Shown here: piece by piece, positions 33,436-42,663 of the stretch
Numbering within the stretch: position 1 is the first letter of the stretch
How the letters are laid out: every line of letters begins with the position of its first letter
DNA from: Arthrobacter sp. ISL-65
GTDB taxonomy: Bacteria > Actinomycetota > Actinomycetes > Actinomycetales > Micrococcaceae
DNA: 64,000 bases
Reading direction: 5' to 3'
NCBI RefSeq assembly: GCF_018613795.1
Contig: NZ_JAGGPN010000028.1
Coordinates: 62,001-126,000 of the forward strand
Made by a program: the position numbers and the translations under genes
The notes under the pieces: generated by a model
Seen by the model: the letters and a program-made list of their open reading frames with translations, nothing else
The model's database searches: none
What the model was told of the DNA's origin: nothing

Positions 33436-34164
33436 CTAATCCCGGAGGGTGATCAGCTTCCAGGGCAGACGCGCGGGGTTGGCGGGCGAGACGTCCACTG
33501 AAATGTCGGCCCGCGCCATGTCCTCTTCCAGGAACAAAGTTCCTGTGGCGATGCGTGCGTTGTTGGACGCGATGACGCGGCCGTTGGGTCCAAGCAGGAC
33601 CACCACGGGCTCGCGGAGCTGAAGGGCCCGCAGGAAGATTCCCTCAAGGTTCGCCAGGGTCAGGTCGCACCCCAGGATCTGAATCCCCTGCGCGGTGGGC
33701 GCCGGAACGCAGAGCGTGATGATGTTGACGTTGATGCCGCCGAAATCAACGTAGGGTCCAACCGCCACGGGCTGCCCGCTGGCCGACGGGATAGTGAACC
33801 AGTCGCGGGTTGTGTAGTCGTAGTAGTTCAGCGAGTCCGGGTTGAGGTCATGGGTGACGAAACGGGGTTCACCCGTCCGTTGCGTCCGCCACCATTCCAG
33901 CCAGTGGGTTGCTTCCCGGAGGCTCCCCGGGGCGTAGGCGATGCCGGCGCCGACGATGATGTCCGAGTGCAGCTTGATGAAGTTGGCCAGTTCCTGCTTC
34001 AGGAACAGGAATTCGCTGCGGCGGGGTACGCCTGACACGGCTGCCGCCGCCGCCGAAACGGTGCCTGCAATCTTCTCCAGATCAACGAAAACACGGCTGA
34101 TGCTGGAGGAGAGCACGGTGGCCGTCCGCTCAAGGGCCTCTTCTACGGTCTCCACGTCACCCAC
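33436..34164 (-). CDS. Cache (PDC) sensor domain protein
   Basis: A 242-residue protein with a dCache/PDC-like architecture: an N-terminal helix-rich part (about 1-60) followed by FTIPSASGQPVAVGPYVDFGG, where family proteins bind small ligands. A second strand module follows (VVVLLGPNGRVIASNNARI). Unusually, no membrane segment or signal peptide is visible, so the sensor would be cytoplasmic. Its start overlaps the end of the GntR gene by eight bases, coupling the two. It may feed ligand status to that regulator (inference). Confidence 0.75.
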   Translation of the reverse strand: MGDVETVEEALERTATVLSSSISRVFVDLEKIAGTVSAAAAAVSGVPRRSEFLFLKQELANFIKLHSDIIVGAGIAYAPGSLREATHWLEWWRTQRTGEPRFVTHDLNPDSLNYYDYTTRDWFTIPSASGQPVAVGPYVDFGGINVNIITLCVPAPTAQGIQILGCDLTLANLEGIFLRALQLREPVVVLLGPNGRVIASNNARIATGTLFLEEDMARADISVDVSPANPARLPWKLITLRD

Positions 34165-34933
34165 CTTCTTCGGGCCGCATCGTCAATCTGAGATGCTGCT
34201 CTATCAAGTATTCGGTCTCGTTGCGGCTGTGCCGTTCTGCCGCGCTGGCGGCCGCGTCCGAGTCCCGGGCCCTGATTGCATCAACGATTGCGGCGTGTTC
34301 TTCCACGGACTTGCCGTCACTGCCGGCCTGGCCGGAGCGCCCCCACCACAGGGTCATCACCTCGGCTTCAAGCTGAAGGGCGGCCGAGGTCAGCCTGCTG
34401 GACTGCGCGGCAATGCTGACGGCAACGTGGAACCGGCTGTCCATGCGGCGCCGGGCCCGGTCATCGGCCGAGTCCCGGTGGCGCCTCGCCAGATCTTCAA
34501 GGTGCTCCACATTCGCGGGGTCCGCCCGCCCGGCCGCAAGCCGCGCTGACATTGAAGCGATGGCCGCACCCAGGTCACCCAGGTCCCTGAGCGCCTCGGT
34601 GCTCGTTTCCCGAAGCTTGTCCTGCAACTGTGAGTCTGTGAAATCGAGCTGCCGGCGAATGACACTGCCGCCGCTGCGCCCCCGGCTGGTTTCGATCAGG
34701 CCCTTGGTCCGCAGGGCGGCAAGGGACTGCCGCAGGGTGATCGGGGAGATGCCAAGTTCCGCGGCAAGCACAGACTCCGTAGGCAGCCTGTCGCCTTCGG
34801 TGAGGATGCCCATCAGGATGGCGGTCTCAATCTGGTAGGAAACCTGGTCGGCGCGGCCCAGCCCCTCGGGCTCGCTTCCGCGGAGCAGCAACAGCAGGTC
34901 AAGCGCCGAAGTGGAAATTGCCGCACTTCCCAT
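34157..34933 (-). CDS. GntR-family (FCD-type) transcriptional regulator
   Basis: A 258-residue regulator. The N-terminal winged HTH (GDRLPTESVLAAELGISPITLRQSLAALRTKGLIETSRG) is followed by an all-helical FCD-like domain with candidate metal/ligand residues in HVAVSIAAQS and HAAIVDAIRARDSDAA. ATG at 34933 is preferred because GGGAGG lies seven bases upstream; a longer frame to 35020 exists. It overlaps the downstream cache-domain gene. The controlled pathway is unknown. Confidence 0.87.
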   Translation of the reverse strand: MGSAAISTSALDLLLLLRGSEPEGLGRADQVSYQIETAILMGILTEGDRLPTESVLAAELGISPITLRQSLAALRTKGLIETSRGRSGGSVIRRQLDFTDSQLQDKLRETSTEALRDLGDLGAAIASMSARLAAGRADPANVEHLEDLARRHRDSADDRARRRMDSRFHVAVSIAAQSSRLTSAALQLEAEVMTLWWGRSGQAGSDGKSVEEHAAIVDAIRARDSDAAASAAERHSRNETEYLIEQHLRLTMRPEEGG

Positions 34934-35036
34934 TCCCAGGCCTCCCGCGGTCCGTGGCTCCGATGTCGCCGGCGCTTTTCCGATTACCTTCAATCTTTGC
35001 ACGTTGTTTCCGGCCACCACCGAGCCGGGTGAGGCG

Positions 35037-35471
35037 CTACTGTCCGCTCTCGCCGTCGGAAGTGCCGGTTTCGGAGGCTTCTCCGGCCGCGGCCGCTGCC
35101 GCCTGCTTCTTTTTCTGCCCCTCCAGCCATGCCATGATGGCCGCCAGCCGGATGCGTCGGTGTGTGCCGCGGTATTCCACCGGGATCTCGCCCCGGTCCG
35201 TCATGTTCCGCAGGTAGGTGTGGGAGATGCCAGCCAGTTCGGCCGCCTTTGAGGTGGTGAGCATTTCCTCCACGCTGCTTACAGTCACCGCTTCGCCGCG
35301 GCTGAACCTTGCCAGGAGGTCGACGACGGCGTCCCTCGCCTGGGGCGGGAGGCGATGGACAGTGCCGTCCACGAACACGGTGATGTCAGTGCCGCCGTCG
35401 AGCGCGCGCTGCATCGCCAGCGCGTCTTCGGCAGGAAGGGCGGGCGCCACCCTGGGAGCAATCAGAGCCAT
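35037..35471 (-). CDS. HTH (excisionase/antitoxin-like) DNA-binding protein
   Basis: A 144-residue protein. A short N-terminal region (PAEDALAMQRALDGG) precedes an excisionase-type helix-turn-helix reading TTSKAAELAGISHTYLRNMTDRGEIPVEYRGTHRRIRLAAIMAWLEGQ. The GTHRRIR motif is common in actinobacterial antitoxins paired with PIN-domain toxins. No PIN gene is present here; the next gene on the strand is the GntR regulator. It may be an orphan antitoxin or a stand-alone regulator. The C-terminal tail is Ala/Glu/Ser-rich. Confidence 0.75.
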   Translation of the reverse strand: MALIAPRVAPALPAEDALAMQRALDGGTDITVFVDGTVHRLPPQARDAVVDLLARFSRGEAVTVSSVEEMLTTSKAAELAGISHTYLRNMTDRGEIPVEYRGTHRRIRLAAIMAWLEGQKKKQAAAAAAGEASETGTSDGESGQ

Positions 35472-35519
35472 GGCAGAAGCCTAACCGCTGCGGAACGGTG
35501 AGTTGGATATGCTCGGCGG

Positions 35520-36356
35520 ATGAGACTTAGTGATGGAGTAGCAGTGACGGCGAACGGCCTGACGGGCCGCCTGTACACGTCGAACGAGGCGTCGGCCGCG
35601 GGGCAGCCGGCTTATGTGCTGCTGCACGGCATCGGCGTCTCGCACCGCTACCTCGCCCGGCTGCACGTCGAACTGGCCCAAGGCCCGAAAGAACAGAACC
35701 AGCAGGCGGAGGGCACCGAACGGGGTGCTGCCGTCTACTCCTTCGACCTGCCGGGCTTCGACGGCACGCCGCGTCCAGGCCGGCAGGTGACGGTCGGTGA
35801 GTACGCGGCTTTCGTCGCGGCGGTCCTGGCTGAGTATGGCGTGGAGTCCTGCATCGTGGTGGGCCATTCCATGGGAGTCCAGTTCGCGGTGGAATTGGCG
35901 CTCCAGGCACCCGGGCTGGTGAGCCGGATAGTGCTCATGGGTCCGGTGGTGGATCCCGCCCGCAGGAGCGCTGCCTGGCATGCGCTTGCACTGACGCGGG
36001 ATTCCCTCTTCAGCGAGCCCCCGCTGACGAACGTCGTGGTGTTTACCGACTACTTCCGAACCGGTGTTCGGTGGTACCTGACCGAACTGCCCGTGATGAT
36101 GGAGTATCCGCTGGATTCCCGGGTGCCCGGCGTGGCGCAGCCGGTGCTCGTCCTCCGTGGTGGAAGGGATCCGATCGCCCGCAGGCCGTGGTGCGAATAT
36201 CTCGCCGCGCAGGCCCCGGATGGCGCGTTTGCCGAGGTCCCCGGGCGCGGGCACGTCGTTCAGGACACCGCTACCGAAGAGGTTGCCCGGACCATCCGGC
36301 ACTGGGCCGGCACCGCGGCCGAGGGCTCCGCGGCAGCGGAGGGCTCGACGGCCTGA
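35520..36356 (+). CDS. Alpha/beta-fold hydrolase
   Basis: A 278-residue hydrolase. The oxyanion HG motif is VLLHGIGVS, the nucleophile elbow CIVVGHSMGVQFAVEL, the acid RGGRDPIAR and the histidine PGRGHVVQD, giving a complete Ser-Asp-His triad. The substrate is not predictable. It starts at the ATG at 35520, divergent from the HTH gene, and ends before a long bidirectional terminator. The C-terminus is an Ala/Glu/Ser-rich tail. Confidence 0.9.
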   Translation: MRLSDGVAVTANGLTGRLYTSNEASAAGQPAYVLLHGIGVSHRYLARLHVELAQGPKEQNQQAEGTERGAAVYSFDLPGFDGTPRPGRQVTVGEYAAFVAAVLAEYGVESCIVVGHSMGVQFAVELALQAPGLVSRIVLMGPVVDPARRSAAWHALALTRDSLFSEPPLTNVVVFTDYFRTGVRWYLTELPVMMEYPLDSRVPGVAQPVLVLRGGRDPIARRPWCEYLAAQAPDGAFAEVPGRGHVVQDTATEEVARTIRHWAGTAAEGSAAAEGSTA

Positions 36357-36383
36357 ACCCCAATCTGACTACCTGAACCCCGA

Positions 36384-36425
36384 AAAGCAGGCAGGCGCCC
36401 GGAATTCCGGGCGCCTGCCTGCTTT
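36384..36425. terminator. 42-bp perfect palindrome, bidirectional terminator
   Basis: Positions 36384-36404 are the exact reverse complement of 36405-36425, with GGAATTCC at the centre, AAA at the left end and TTT at the right. It sits between convergent genes (hydrolase end 36356, ptsI end 36467) and should terminate both. Confidence 0.88.
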
Positions 36426-36466
36426 GGACGCCTGCCTGCTGCCGGGCCGTCCGACCTGCAGTCGAG

Positions 36467-38152
36467 CTACAGTCCGAGTTCTTCCAACACGGGCAGCTTT
36501 TCCCGGACCCATGCCCGGGCTTCCACGGCGCTAGGCGCGGACAGGGCCAGCTTGGCCAGCTCCTGGGCCTCCGCCAGCGTGACGGTCTTCAGCACCGCGG
36601 CCACCGCCGCCAGTGAGCGGGCGGTCATGGACAGTGTGATGACGCCCAGGCCGGTCAACACGACGGCGAGGGCAGGGTCCGCCGCGGCCTCGCCGCAGAC
36701 GCCCACGGGCTTGCTGTGTCCCTCTGCCCTGGAACCCTCAACGGTCAGGCCCACGAGGCGCAGCACGGCAGGCTGCCACGGAGTGTTCAGCCCGGCGAGC
36801 GGACCCAGTTGGCGGTCGGCGGCCATGGCGTACTGGGTGAGGTCGTTGGTTCCCAGGCTGGCGAACTGCACTTCGCGCAGGATGGTGTCGGCCGTGAGAG
36901 CGGCGGAGGGAACCTCCACCATCACGCCCGGCGTCTTGATGCCGGCCTCGGCACACATGGTGGCGAAACGGGCGGCTTCCTCCGCCGTCGAAATCATTGG
37001 GGCCATGACCCAAACGTCAGCCTCCGACTCCTTTTCGGCCTTCGCAATCGCCTCCAGCTGCCGGTCAAGGACACCCGGGGTGGTGAAGTCGGTGCGGTAG
37101 CCGCGAACGCCCAGGGCCGGGTTGGGTTCGGTGGCGTCCGTGAGGAACGGGAGCGGCTTGTCCGCGCCGGCGTCCAGGGTGCGGAGCACCACCTTCTTGC
37201 CGGGGAAGGCGTCGAACACGCCCTTGTATGCCGCGGCCTGTTCCTCGACGGTGGGCTCGGTGTCACGTTCGAGGAAGCAGAACTCGGTGCGGAACAGGCC
37301 CACGCCCTGGGCGCCGAGCTTCGCCGCGGCCTGGGCATCCTTGGCACCGCCCACATTGGCGAGCAGGGGCACCAGGTGGCCGTCCGCCGTCGAGCCCGTG
37401 CCGCTGAACTCAGCCAGGAGGGACGCCGTGGCGGCCCAGGCCTCTGCGGCTGCGCGGAGCGACGCGTCCGGGTTGACCGTGATGGAGCCGGCGGCGCCGT
37501 CGACGTAAACCTCGGTGCCGTCCGGCAGTTCGTCCACGCCGATGGCGGCCACGACGGCGGGCAGGCCGAGTGAGCGGGCGATGATCGCGGTGTGGGATTG
37601 CGGACCGCCGCCGGCGGTGACCAGTGCGAGGACCTTGTTGGGATCGAGGGTGGCGGTGTCAGCGGGGGCCAGGTCCTCGGCCACCAGGATGAACGGTTCG
37701 TTCGACGACGGGATGCCCGGGGCGGGCACGCCGCGGAGTTCGGCCACGATGCGGGCGCGGACGTCCAGGACGTCGGTGGCGCGTTCCGCCATGTAACCGC
37801 CGAGGTTATGCAGCATTTCCGAAACCGAGGAGCCGGATTCCCAGATGGCGCGCTGGGCGGAGTTGCCGCGTGCGATCAGCTTCGCGGCGCCCTTGATCAG
37901 CATGGTGTCCTTGGCCATCAGGGCCGTGGCTTCCAGGACGGCCTTGCCATCACCGGTGGCGTGGTCCGCGCGGGCCTTCAGCTCATCGTGGACAGCGGTA
38001 GCCGCCGCCTTCAGTGCCGCGGTTGCATCCTCCGGGGTAGTGCCCGCGGGAAGCTGTTCGCCGGCCGGAGGTTCGCTAATGGGCTTGGGCATCTGGCGGA
38101 TCGTGCCGATGATGCGGCCGGGGCTGACGCCTACTCCTGGGAAGTTCTGCAC
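36467..38152 (-). CDS. ptsI: PEP-protein phosphotransferase (PTS enzyme I)
   Basis: A 561-residue enzyme I. It transfers phosphate from PEP to HPr, starting the sugar phosphotransferase cascade. The phospho-accepting histidine is in GGGPQSHTAIIARSLGLPAVV. The C-terminal PEP-binding barrel shows VGLFRTEFCFL, TLDAGADKPLPFL and SLGTNDLTQYAMAADR. It is divergent from the tetR-mtlA-mtlD cluster, so EI and the mannitol permease are genetically linked; HPr (ptsH) is not within the window. Confidence 0.96.
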   Translation of the reverse strand: MQNFPGVGVSPGRIIGTIRQMPKPISEPPAGEQLPAGTTPEDATAALKAAATAVHDELKARADHATGDGKAVLEATALMAKDTMLIKGAAKLIARGNSAQRAIWESGSSVSEMLHNLGGYMAERATDVLDVRARIVAELRGVPAPGIPSSNEPFILVAEDLAPADTATLDPNKVLALVTAGGGPQSHTAIIARSLGLPAVVAAIGVDELPDGTEVYVDGAAGSITVNPDASLRAAAEAWAATASLLAEFSGTGSTADGHLVPLLANVGGAKDAQAAAKLGAQGVGLFRTEFCFLERDTEPTVEEQAAAYKGVFDAFPGKKVVLRTLDAGADKPLPFLTDATEPNPALGVRGYRTDFTTPGVLDRQLEAIAKAEKESEADVWVMAPMISTAEEAARFATMCAEAGIKTPGVMVEVPSAALTADTILREVQFASLGTNDLTQYAMAADRQLGPLAGLNTPWQPAVLRLVGLTVEGSRAEGHSKPVGVCGEAAADPALAVVLTGLGVITLSMTARSLAAVAAVLKTVTLAEAQELAKLALSAPSAVEARAWVREKLPVLEELGL

Positions 38153-38282
38153 TGAAGGTCCTCGTTCTCTGCCGGTAGCCAGGCCCGCCGGTATCTGCCC
38201 GGGTGGGAGCCCGGAAGCTCGGAACGGCTACGTCCGATGCTGCGTTGCGGTGCCTGGAAAAAATTGTATGTGATTCAGTTCA

Positions 38283-38297
38283 TATAGCGTTGCTATA
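38283..38297. promoter_or_regulatory. TetR-type operator between ptsI and the mannitol operon
   Basis: TATAGC-GTT-GCTATA is a perfect 15-bp dyad located 19 bp before the TetR start, in the divergent ptsI/tetR promoter. It is likely bound by the TetR protein encoded immediately downstream, possibly co-controlling ptsI and mtl genes. Confidence 0.6.
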
Positions 38298-38315
38298 GGT
38301 GCTAGGGTAGCGGTT

Positions 38316-39044
38316 ATGAGTTTCGATGGCCAGCTTCCGCCCAAAATGAGGCTGTTGCGTGCGGCAGCCGAATTGCTGGCCAAATCCGCGGGGGCCGCTG
38401 TCTCTACCCGCCAGATCACGCAGCTGGCGGGCGTCACGGCGCCCACCCTCTATCACCACTTCGGTGACAAGGAGGGCCTGTTTGACGCAGTTGTCGCCGC
38501 GGGCTTCGAAGAATATGTGGCCGGCGAACGGGACTTCGCCCCGTCCGGACAACCGCTGGTGGACATCCGGCGGATGTGGGACAACCACGTGCAGTTCGGG
38601 CTGAATCAGCCGGAACTTTATCTGGTCATGTTCGGTAACATCCGCCCCGAGAGCCGCCCCGCCATCGTTGCCGATGCCGAGGCTCTCATGGAGGAGATGC
38701 TGAACAAGGCAGCCGCTGCCGGGCAGCTGAACGTCCAGCCGCGGGAGGCTGCCAGGAGCATCCTGGCGGCCAACGTCGGTGTCACGCTCATGCTGATCGC
38801 GGAACCGGTGGCCGAGCGGAACCTCGAGCTGTCCACCATGACGCGGGACGCCATGATCTTCGCGGTGTCCAGTGATCAGGGCAGGAATGCCGGACCGGAG
38901 GATTCCGGGAAATCATCCGTGGTGGTCGCTGCCATCGCGCTGAACGCGGCGCTGCAGGCATCGCACTCGGACCAGCTGTCCAGCTCGGAACTCAAGCTCT
39001 TTCTCGAATGGCTCCACCGGATCTCCAACAGTTCCACCGGCTAG
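38316..39044 (+). CDS. TetR-family regulator at the head of the mannitol operon
   Basis: A 242-residue regulator. The HTH is STRQITQLAGVTAPTLYHHFGDKEGLFDAVV (about 33-63), followed by a helical ligand domain. It lies 53 bp upstream of mtlA on the same strand, so it is probably the first gene of the operon. TetR control of mannitol PTS is unusual compared with the MtlR-type regulators known from Bacillus and Enterobacteria. The TATAGC-N3-GCTATA site in its promoter suggests autoregulation. Confidence 0.88.
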   Translation: MSFDGQLPPKMRLLRAAAELLAKSAGAAVSTRQITQLAGVTAPTLYHHFGDKEGLFDAVVAAGFEEYVAGERDFAPSGQPLVDIRRMWDNHVQFGLNQPELYLVMFGNIRPESRPAIVADAEALMEEMLNKAAAAGQLNVQPREAARSILAANVGVTLMLIAEPVAERNLELSTMTRDAMIFAVSSDQGRNAGPEDSGKSSVVVAAIALNAALQASHSDQLSSSELKLFLEWLHRISNSSTG

Positions 39045-39097
39045 ACGAAACTATCGGACCATCCTGCGGTGCAGCAGGGACCACGTTAGGAAATCAC

Positions 39098-41116
39098 ATG
39101 GCAACAGAGACAGTTGCAAAACCGAAAACCAGCGCACGGGTGCACGTCCAGAGGTTCGGGACATTCCTGTCCGGCATGATCATGCCCAACATCGGCGCCT
39201 TCATCGCCTGGGGCCTCATCACCGCCCTCTTCATTGAAAAGGGCTGGATCCCCGTACCCGAGCTTGGCGGCTTTGGCACCAATGCCGAGGGTGTGGCCAA
39301 TTTGGGCCTCGTCGGTCCCATGATTAAGTACCTGCTTCCCCTCCTGATTGCCTACACCGGCGGCAAGATGGTCTATGACGTCCGCGGCGGTGTGGTGGGT
39401 GCCATCGGTACCATGGGCGTGATTGTCGGCGCCGGTATCCCCATGTTCATCGGAGCCATGATCATGGGTCCGCTGGGCGGCTGGACCATCAAGAAGCTCG
39501 ATGCGATCTGGCACGGCAAGATCCGTCCCGGCTTCGAGATGCTGGTGAACAACTTCTCCGCCGGCATCTGGGGCGCCCTGCTGGCACTGCTCGGCTTCTA
39601 CGGGATTGCCCCGCTGGTCCAGGCCTTCAGCGCCGGAGCCGGCAACGTGGTCCAGTTCCTGGTGAACAACGGACTGCTGCCGCTGACCTCCATCTTCATC
39701 GAGCCGGCCAAGGTACTGTTCCTGAACAACGCCATCAACCACGGCGTGCTGACCCCGCTGGGCATCCAGCAGTCACTGGAACAGGGCAAGTCAATCCTCT
39801 TCCTGCTGGAGGCCAACCCCGGCCCGGGCCTGGGCATCCTGCTTGCCTACATGTTCTTTGGCCGCGGCGCTGCCAAGGCCTCAGCGCCGGGCGCCGCCCT
39901 CATCCACTTCTTCGGCGGCATCCACGAAATCTACTTCCCGTATGTGCTGATGAAGCCGATCCTGATCCTCGCCTCTATCGCTGGCGGCATGACAGGCATC
40001 GCCACCCTGGCCATCACCAACTCCGGCCTTGTGGCGCCGGCCGCCCCTGGTTCCATCTTCGCGGTGTTCGCCCAGACCGCCCGTGACAGCTACCTCGGAG
40101 TGGCCCTCTCAGTTCTGCTCGCAACGACGGTTTCCTTCCTCGTCGCCTCGGTGATCCTGCGGACGTCCAAGAACCGGGACGACGAGGGCGACCTCAGCGC
40201 CGCTACCAGCCGCATGGAGGACATGAAAGGCAAGAAGAGTTCCGTCTCTTCCGCCCTCACTGGCGCCGGAGCCGGTGGCACCGCGGTCCTGACCCGTCCC
40301 GTCGAGAACATCGTGTTCGCGTGCGACGCCGGCATGGGCTCCAGTGCCATGGGCGCCTCCGTACTGCGCAACAAGATCAAGGCGGCCGGTTTCCCGGACG
40401 TCAAGGTCACCAACGCGTCCATCGCCAACCTCACCGACACCTACGACGTGGTGGTCACCCACCAGGACCTCACCGAACGTGCCGCACCGGCCACGTCCAG
40501 CGCCGTGCACTACTCCGTGGACAACTTCATGAACAGCCCGCGCTATGACGAAATCGTGGAACTGGTCAGGAGCAGCAACGCCCCGGAAACCGCCGACGGC
40601 GGTACTGCGGCAACCGCTGCACCCGCCGGTGCTGCGGGTGCCGCCCCCGCTGCCGAGGCGCCCGCGGAAGGCGCTGCGCCGCCGTCGGACATCCTGGTGG
40701 CCGACAGCGTGGTCCTGACCGGCACCGCGGCAACCCGCGACGCCGCGATCGACGAGGCGGGCCAGCTGCTGCTGGCGCGCGGAGCCGTGGACAACGACTA
40801 CATCCTGGCCATGCACGAGCGGGAGGAATCCGTTTCCACGTACATGGGCAGCTTCCTGGCGATCCCGCACGGCACCAACGCCGCCAAGGACCACATCATG
40901 AAGTCCGCCGTGTCCGTGGTCCGCTACCCCGAGGGCATCGACTGGAACGGCAAGCAGGTCAAGTTCGTGGTGGGCGTGGCCGGCATCAATAACGAACACC
41001 TCCACATCCTGTCCTCCATCGCGAAGGTCTTCACGAACAAGGCGCAGGTGGCGCAGCTTGAGGCGGCTACGTCGGTGGACGAAGTGCTGGAGCTGTTCGG
41101 AAAGGTCAACGCATAG
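39098..41116 (+). CDS. mtlA: Mannitol PTS permease, fused IICBA
   Basis: A 672-residue fused EII. The N-terminal IIC domain (~1-340) has [21 protein letters not shown] and [17 protein letters not shown]. The IIB phosphocysteine is in [19 protein letters not shown], then an Ala/Pro-rich linker, then a IIA domain whose phosphohistidine is in [14 protein letters not shown]. It imports and phosphorylates mannitol to mannitol-1-phosphate. ATG at 39098 follows TTAGGAAA. The stop overlaps the mtlD GTG by one base. Confidence 0.95.
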   Translation: MATETVAKPKTSARVHVQRFGTFLSGMIMPNIGAFIAWGLITALFIEKGWIPVPELGGFGTNAEGVANLGLVGPMIKYLLPLLIAYTGGKMVYDVRGGVVGAIGTMGVIVGAGIPMFIGAMIMGPLGGWTIKKLDAIWHGKIRPGFEMLVNNFSAGIWGALLALLGFYGIAPLVQAFSAGAGNVVQFLVNNGLLPLTSIFIEPAKVLFLNNAINHGVLTPLGIQQSLEQGKSILFLLEANPGPGLGILLAYMFFGRGAAKASAPGAALIHFFGGIHEIYFPYVLMKPILILASIAGGMTGIATLAITNSGLVAPAAPGSIFAVFAQTARDSYLGVALSVLLATTVSFLVASVILRTSKNRDDEGDLSAATSRMEDMKGKKSSVSSALTGAGAGGTAVLTRPVENIVFACDAGMGSSAMGASVLRNKIKAAGFPDVKVTNASIANLTDTYDVVVTHQDLTERAAPATSSAVHYSVDNFMNSPRYDEIVELVRSSNAPETADGGTAATAAPAGAAGAAPAAEAPAEGAAPPSDILVADSVVLTGTAATRDAAIDEAGQLLLARGAVDNDYILAMHEREESVSTYMGSFLAIPHGTNAAKDHIMKSAVSVVRYPEGIDWNGKQVKFVVGVAGINNEHLHILSSIAKVFTNKAQVAQLEAATSVDEVLELFGKVNA

Positions 41117-42279
41117 TGAAGGCTGTACATTTCGGGGCCGGGAACATCGGCCGGGGGTTCGTAGGTTTGCTGCTGCACGAGGCCGGGTACGAGGTGGTGT
41201 TCGCTGATGTCGCGGACGCGCTGATCTCCCAACTCGCCGGGGCGGACAGCTACAGCGTGCACGAGGTGGGGGAGGACCCCGCCGTGCGCACGGTGGACAA
41301 CTTCCGGGCGGTGAACTCCGGCACCCAGGAGGCGCAGCTCATCGAGGAAATCGCGACGGCGGACATGGTCACCACCGCGGTGGGCCCGCACATCCTCAAG
41401 TTCGTGGCGCCCGCCATCGCCAAGGGAATTGCCGCCCGGGCCGCCGGGCTGCCGCCGCTGCAGGTGATGGCCTGTGAGAACGCCATCAACGCCACGGACC
41501 TCCTGCGCGAGTCGGTCGTTCAGTCCTGGGACGAGGCCGCCGGACCGCTGGCGGACTCAGCCGTTTTTGCCAACACGGCCGTGGACCGGATCGTGCCCAA
41601 CCAGGAACCAGGGCAGGGCCTGGACGTCACGGTGGAGACGTTCTACGAATGGGTCATCGACCGCACGCCGTTCGGGGGTGCCGCGCCGGTGATTCCGGGT
41701 GCCACCTTCGTGGACGAACTGGGGCCCTACATCGAGCGCAAGCTGTTCACGGTGAACACTGGGCACGCCTCCGCGGCGTACTTCGGCTTCGAAGCCGGGC
41801 TGGAGAAGATCTCCGACGCCATGGCGGACGAGGACGTTGCTGCGGACGTGCGCGCCGTGCTCGAGGAGACCAAGCAGCTGCTCGTGTCCAAGCACGGCTT
41901 CAGCTACGACGAGCAGGAGGCCTACGTCCAGAAGATCCTGGGCCGCTTCACCAACCCGCACCTGCCGGACACCGTGCACCGCGTGGGGCGCGCGCCGCTG
42001 CGCAAGCTCAGCAGGCACGAGCGGTTCATCGGTCCGGCTGCGGAACTGGCCGAACGCGGGATTGTCCCCGAGGCGCTGCTCGGGGCCATCGCAGCGGCCC
42101 TGCGCTTCAACGACCCCGCCGACACCGAAGCAGTGGAACTCGGCCAGATCCTGGCGGCGTCCGAGCCCGCCGCGGCCACGGAGCGGATCACCGGACTGGC
42201 GCAGGACCACCCGCTCTTCTCGGCGGTCTGCGGACTCGTCGAGGAGCGCAAAGCGGAGGACGTCGCAGCCCCGGCCTAG
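41116..42279 (+). CDS. mtlD: Mannitol-1-phosphate 5-dehydrogenase
   Basis: A 387-residue NAD-dependent enzyme oxidising mannitol-1-phosphate to fructose-6-phosphate. It has the N-terminal [17 protein letters not shown]ossmann motif, [31 protein letters not shown], and the [17 protein letters not shown] catalytic region with the conserved lysine and histidine. GTG at 41116 is in the TAGTG overlap with mtlA. It is followed by a long hairpin terminator. Confidence 0.96.
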   Translation: MKAVHFGAGNIGRGFVGLLLHEAGYEVVFADVADALISQLAGADSYSVHEVGEDPAVRTVDNFRAVNSGTQEAQLIEEIATADMVTTAVGPHILKFVAPAIAKGIAARAAGLPPLQVMACENAINATDLLRESVVQSWDEAAGPLADSAVFANTAVDRIVPNQEPGQGLDVTVETFYEWVIDRTPFGGAAPVIPGATFVDELGPYIERKLFTVNTGHASAAYFGFEAGLEKISDAMADEDVAADVRAVLEETKQLLVSKHGFSYDEQEAYVQKILGRFTNPHLPDTVHRVGRAPLRKLSRHERFIGPAAELAERGIVPEALLGAIAAALRFNDPADTEAVELGQILAASEPAAATERITGLAQDHPLFSAVCGLVEERKAEDVAAPA

Positions 42280-42373
42280 CCAGGCCGCCGCGGCCCCGCT
42301 GCAGACGGGCTCTGCTCCACAGTTTCTGCTGCACAATAACGGAACTGCTGCACAACGGAACTGAATACAACGG

Positions 42374-42418
42374 AACGCCCGACGCCGGAACTCAAGATGA
42401 GTTCCGGCGTCGGGCGTT
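42374..42418 (+). terminator. Terminator of the mannitol operon
   Basis: AACGCCCGACGCCGGAACTC (42374-42393) pairs perfectly with 42399-42418 across a 5-nt loop, a 20-bp stem. It lies about 95 bp after mtlD; only a short TTTG follows. Confidence 0.8.
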
Positions 42419-42433
42419 TGTACGTGCATTCAG

Positions 42434-42660
42434 GACGCTTCTTCAGATCCTGCATCTTTTCTCCCGACGCTTCCTCAGATCCTGTCGCCTTTTTCCGGAC
42501 GCTTCCTCACTTCAAGCCGGTTCGGGCCAACCCTGCTTGCGCCAAGTGCGGGAGCGTTTGGTGAAAACCCGCAGGAGGTGAGGAGGGGTTTGAAGAAAGC
42601 CTGCAGGACGTGAGGAAGGGTTTGAAGAAAGCCTGCAGGATGTGATCGAGCGTTTGGCTA
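42434..42660. repeat. Two inverted arrays of a 32-bp-period repeat
   Basis: A left array has three units starting GACGCTTC at 42434, 42466 and 42498. A right array has four units with GTTTG at 42556, 42588, 42620 and 42652. Each array has an exact 32-bp period, and the right units resemble the inverse of the left ones (core TTCCTCANNTCCTG against CAGGANNTGAGGAA). The units are diverged, with no unique spacers. The region 42280-42663 holds no gene. It may be a dispersed actinobacterial repeat or a multi-site binding platform. Confidence 0.8.
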
Positions 42661-42663
42661 CGG

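Noticed and set aside
42434..42660. Possible CRISPR array
   Set aside because: The period is 32 bp with the repeat filling the whole unit; there are no unique spacers and the arrays are mutually inverted. No cas gene is present.
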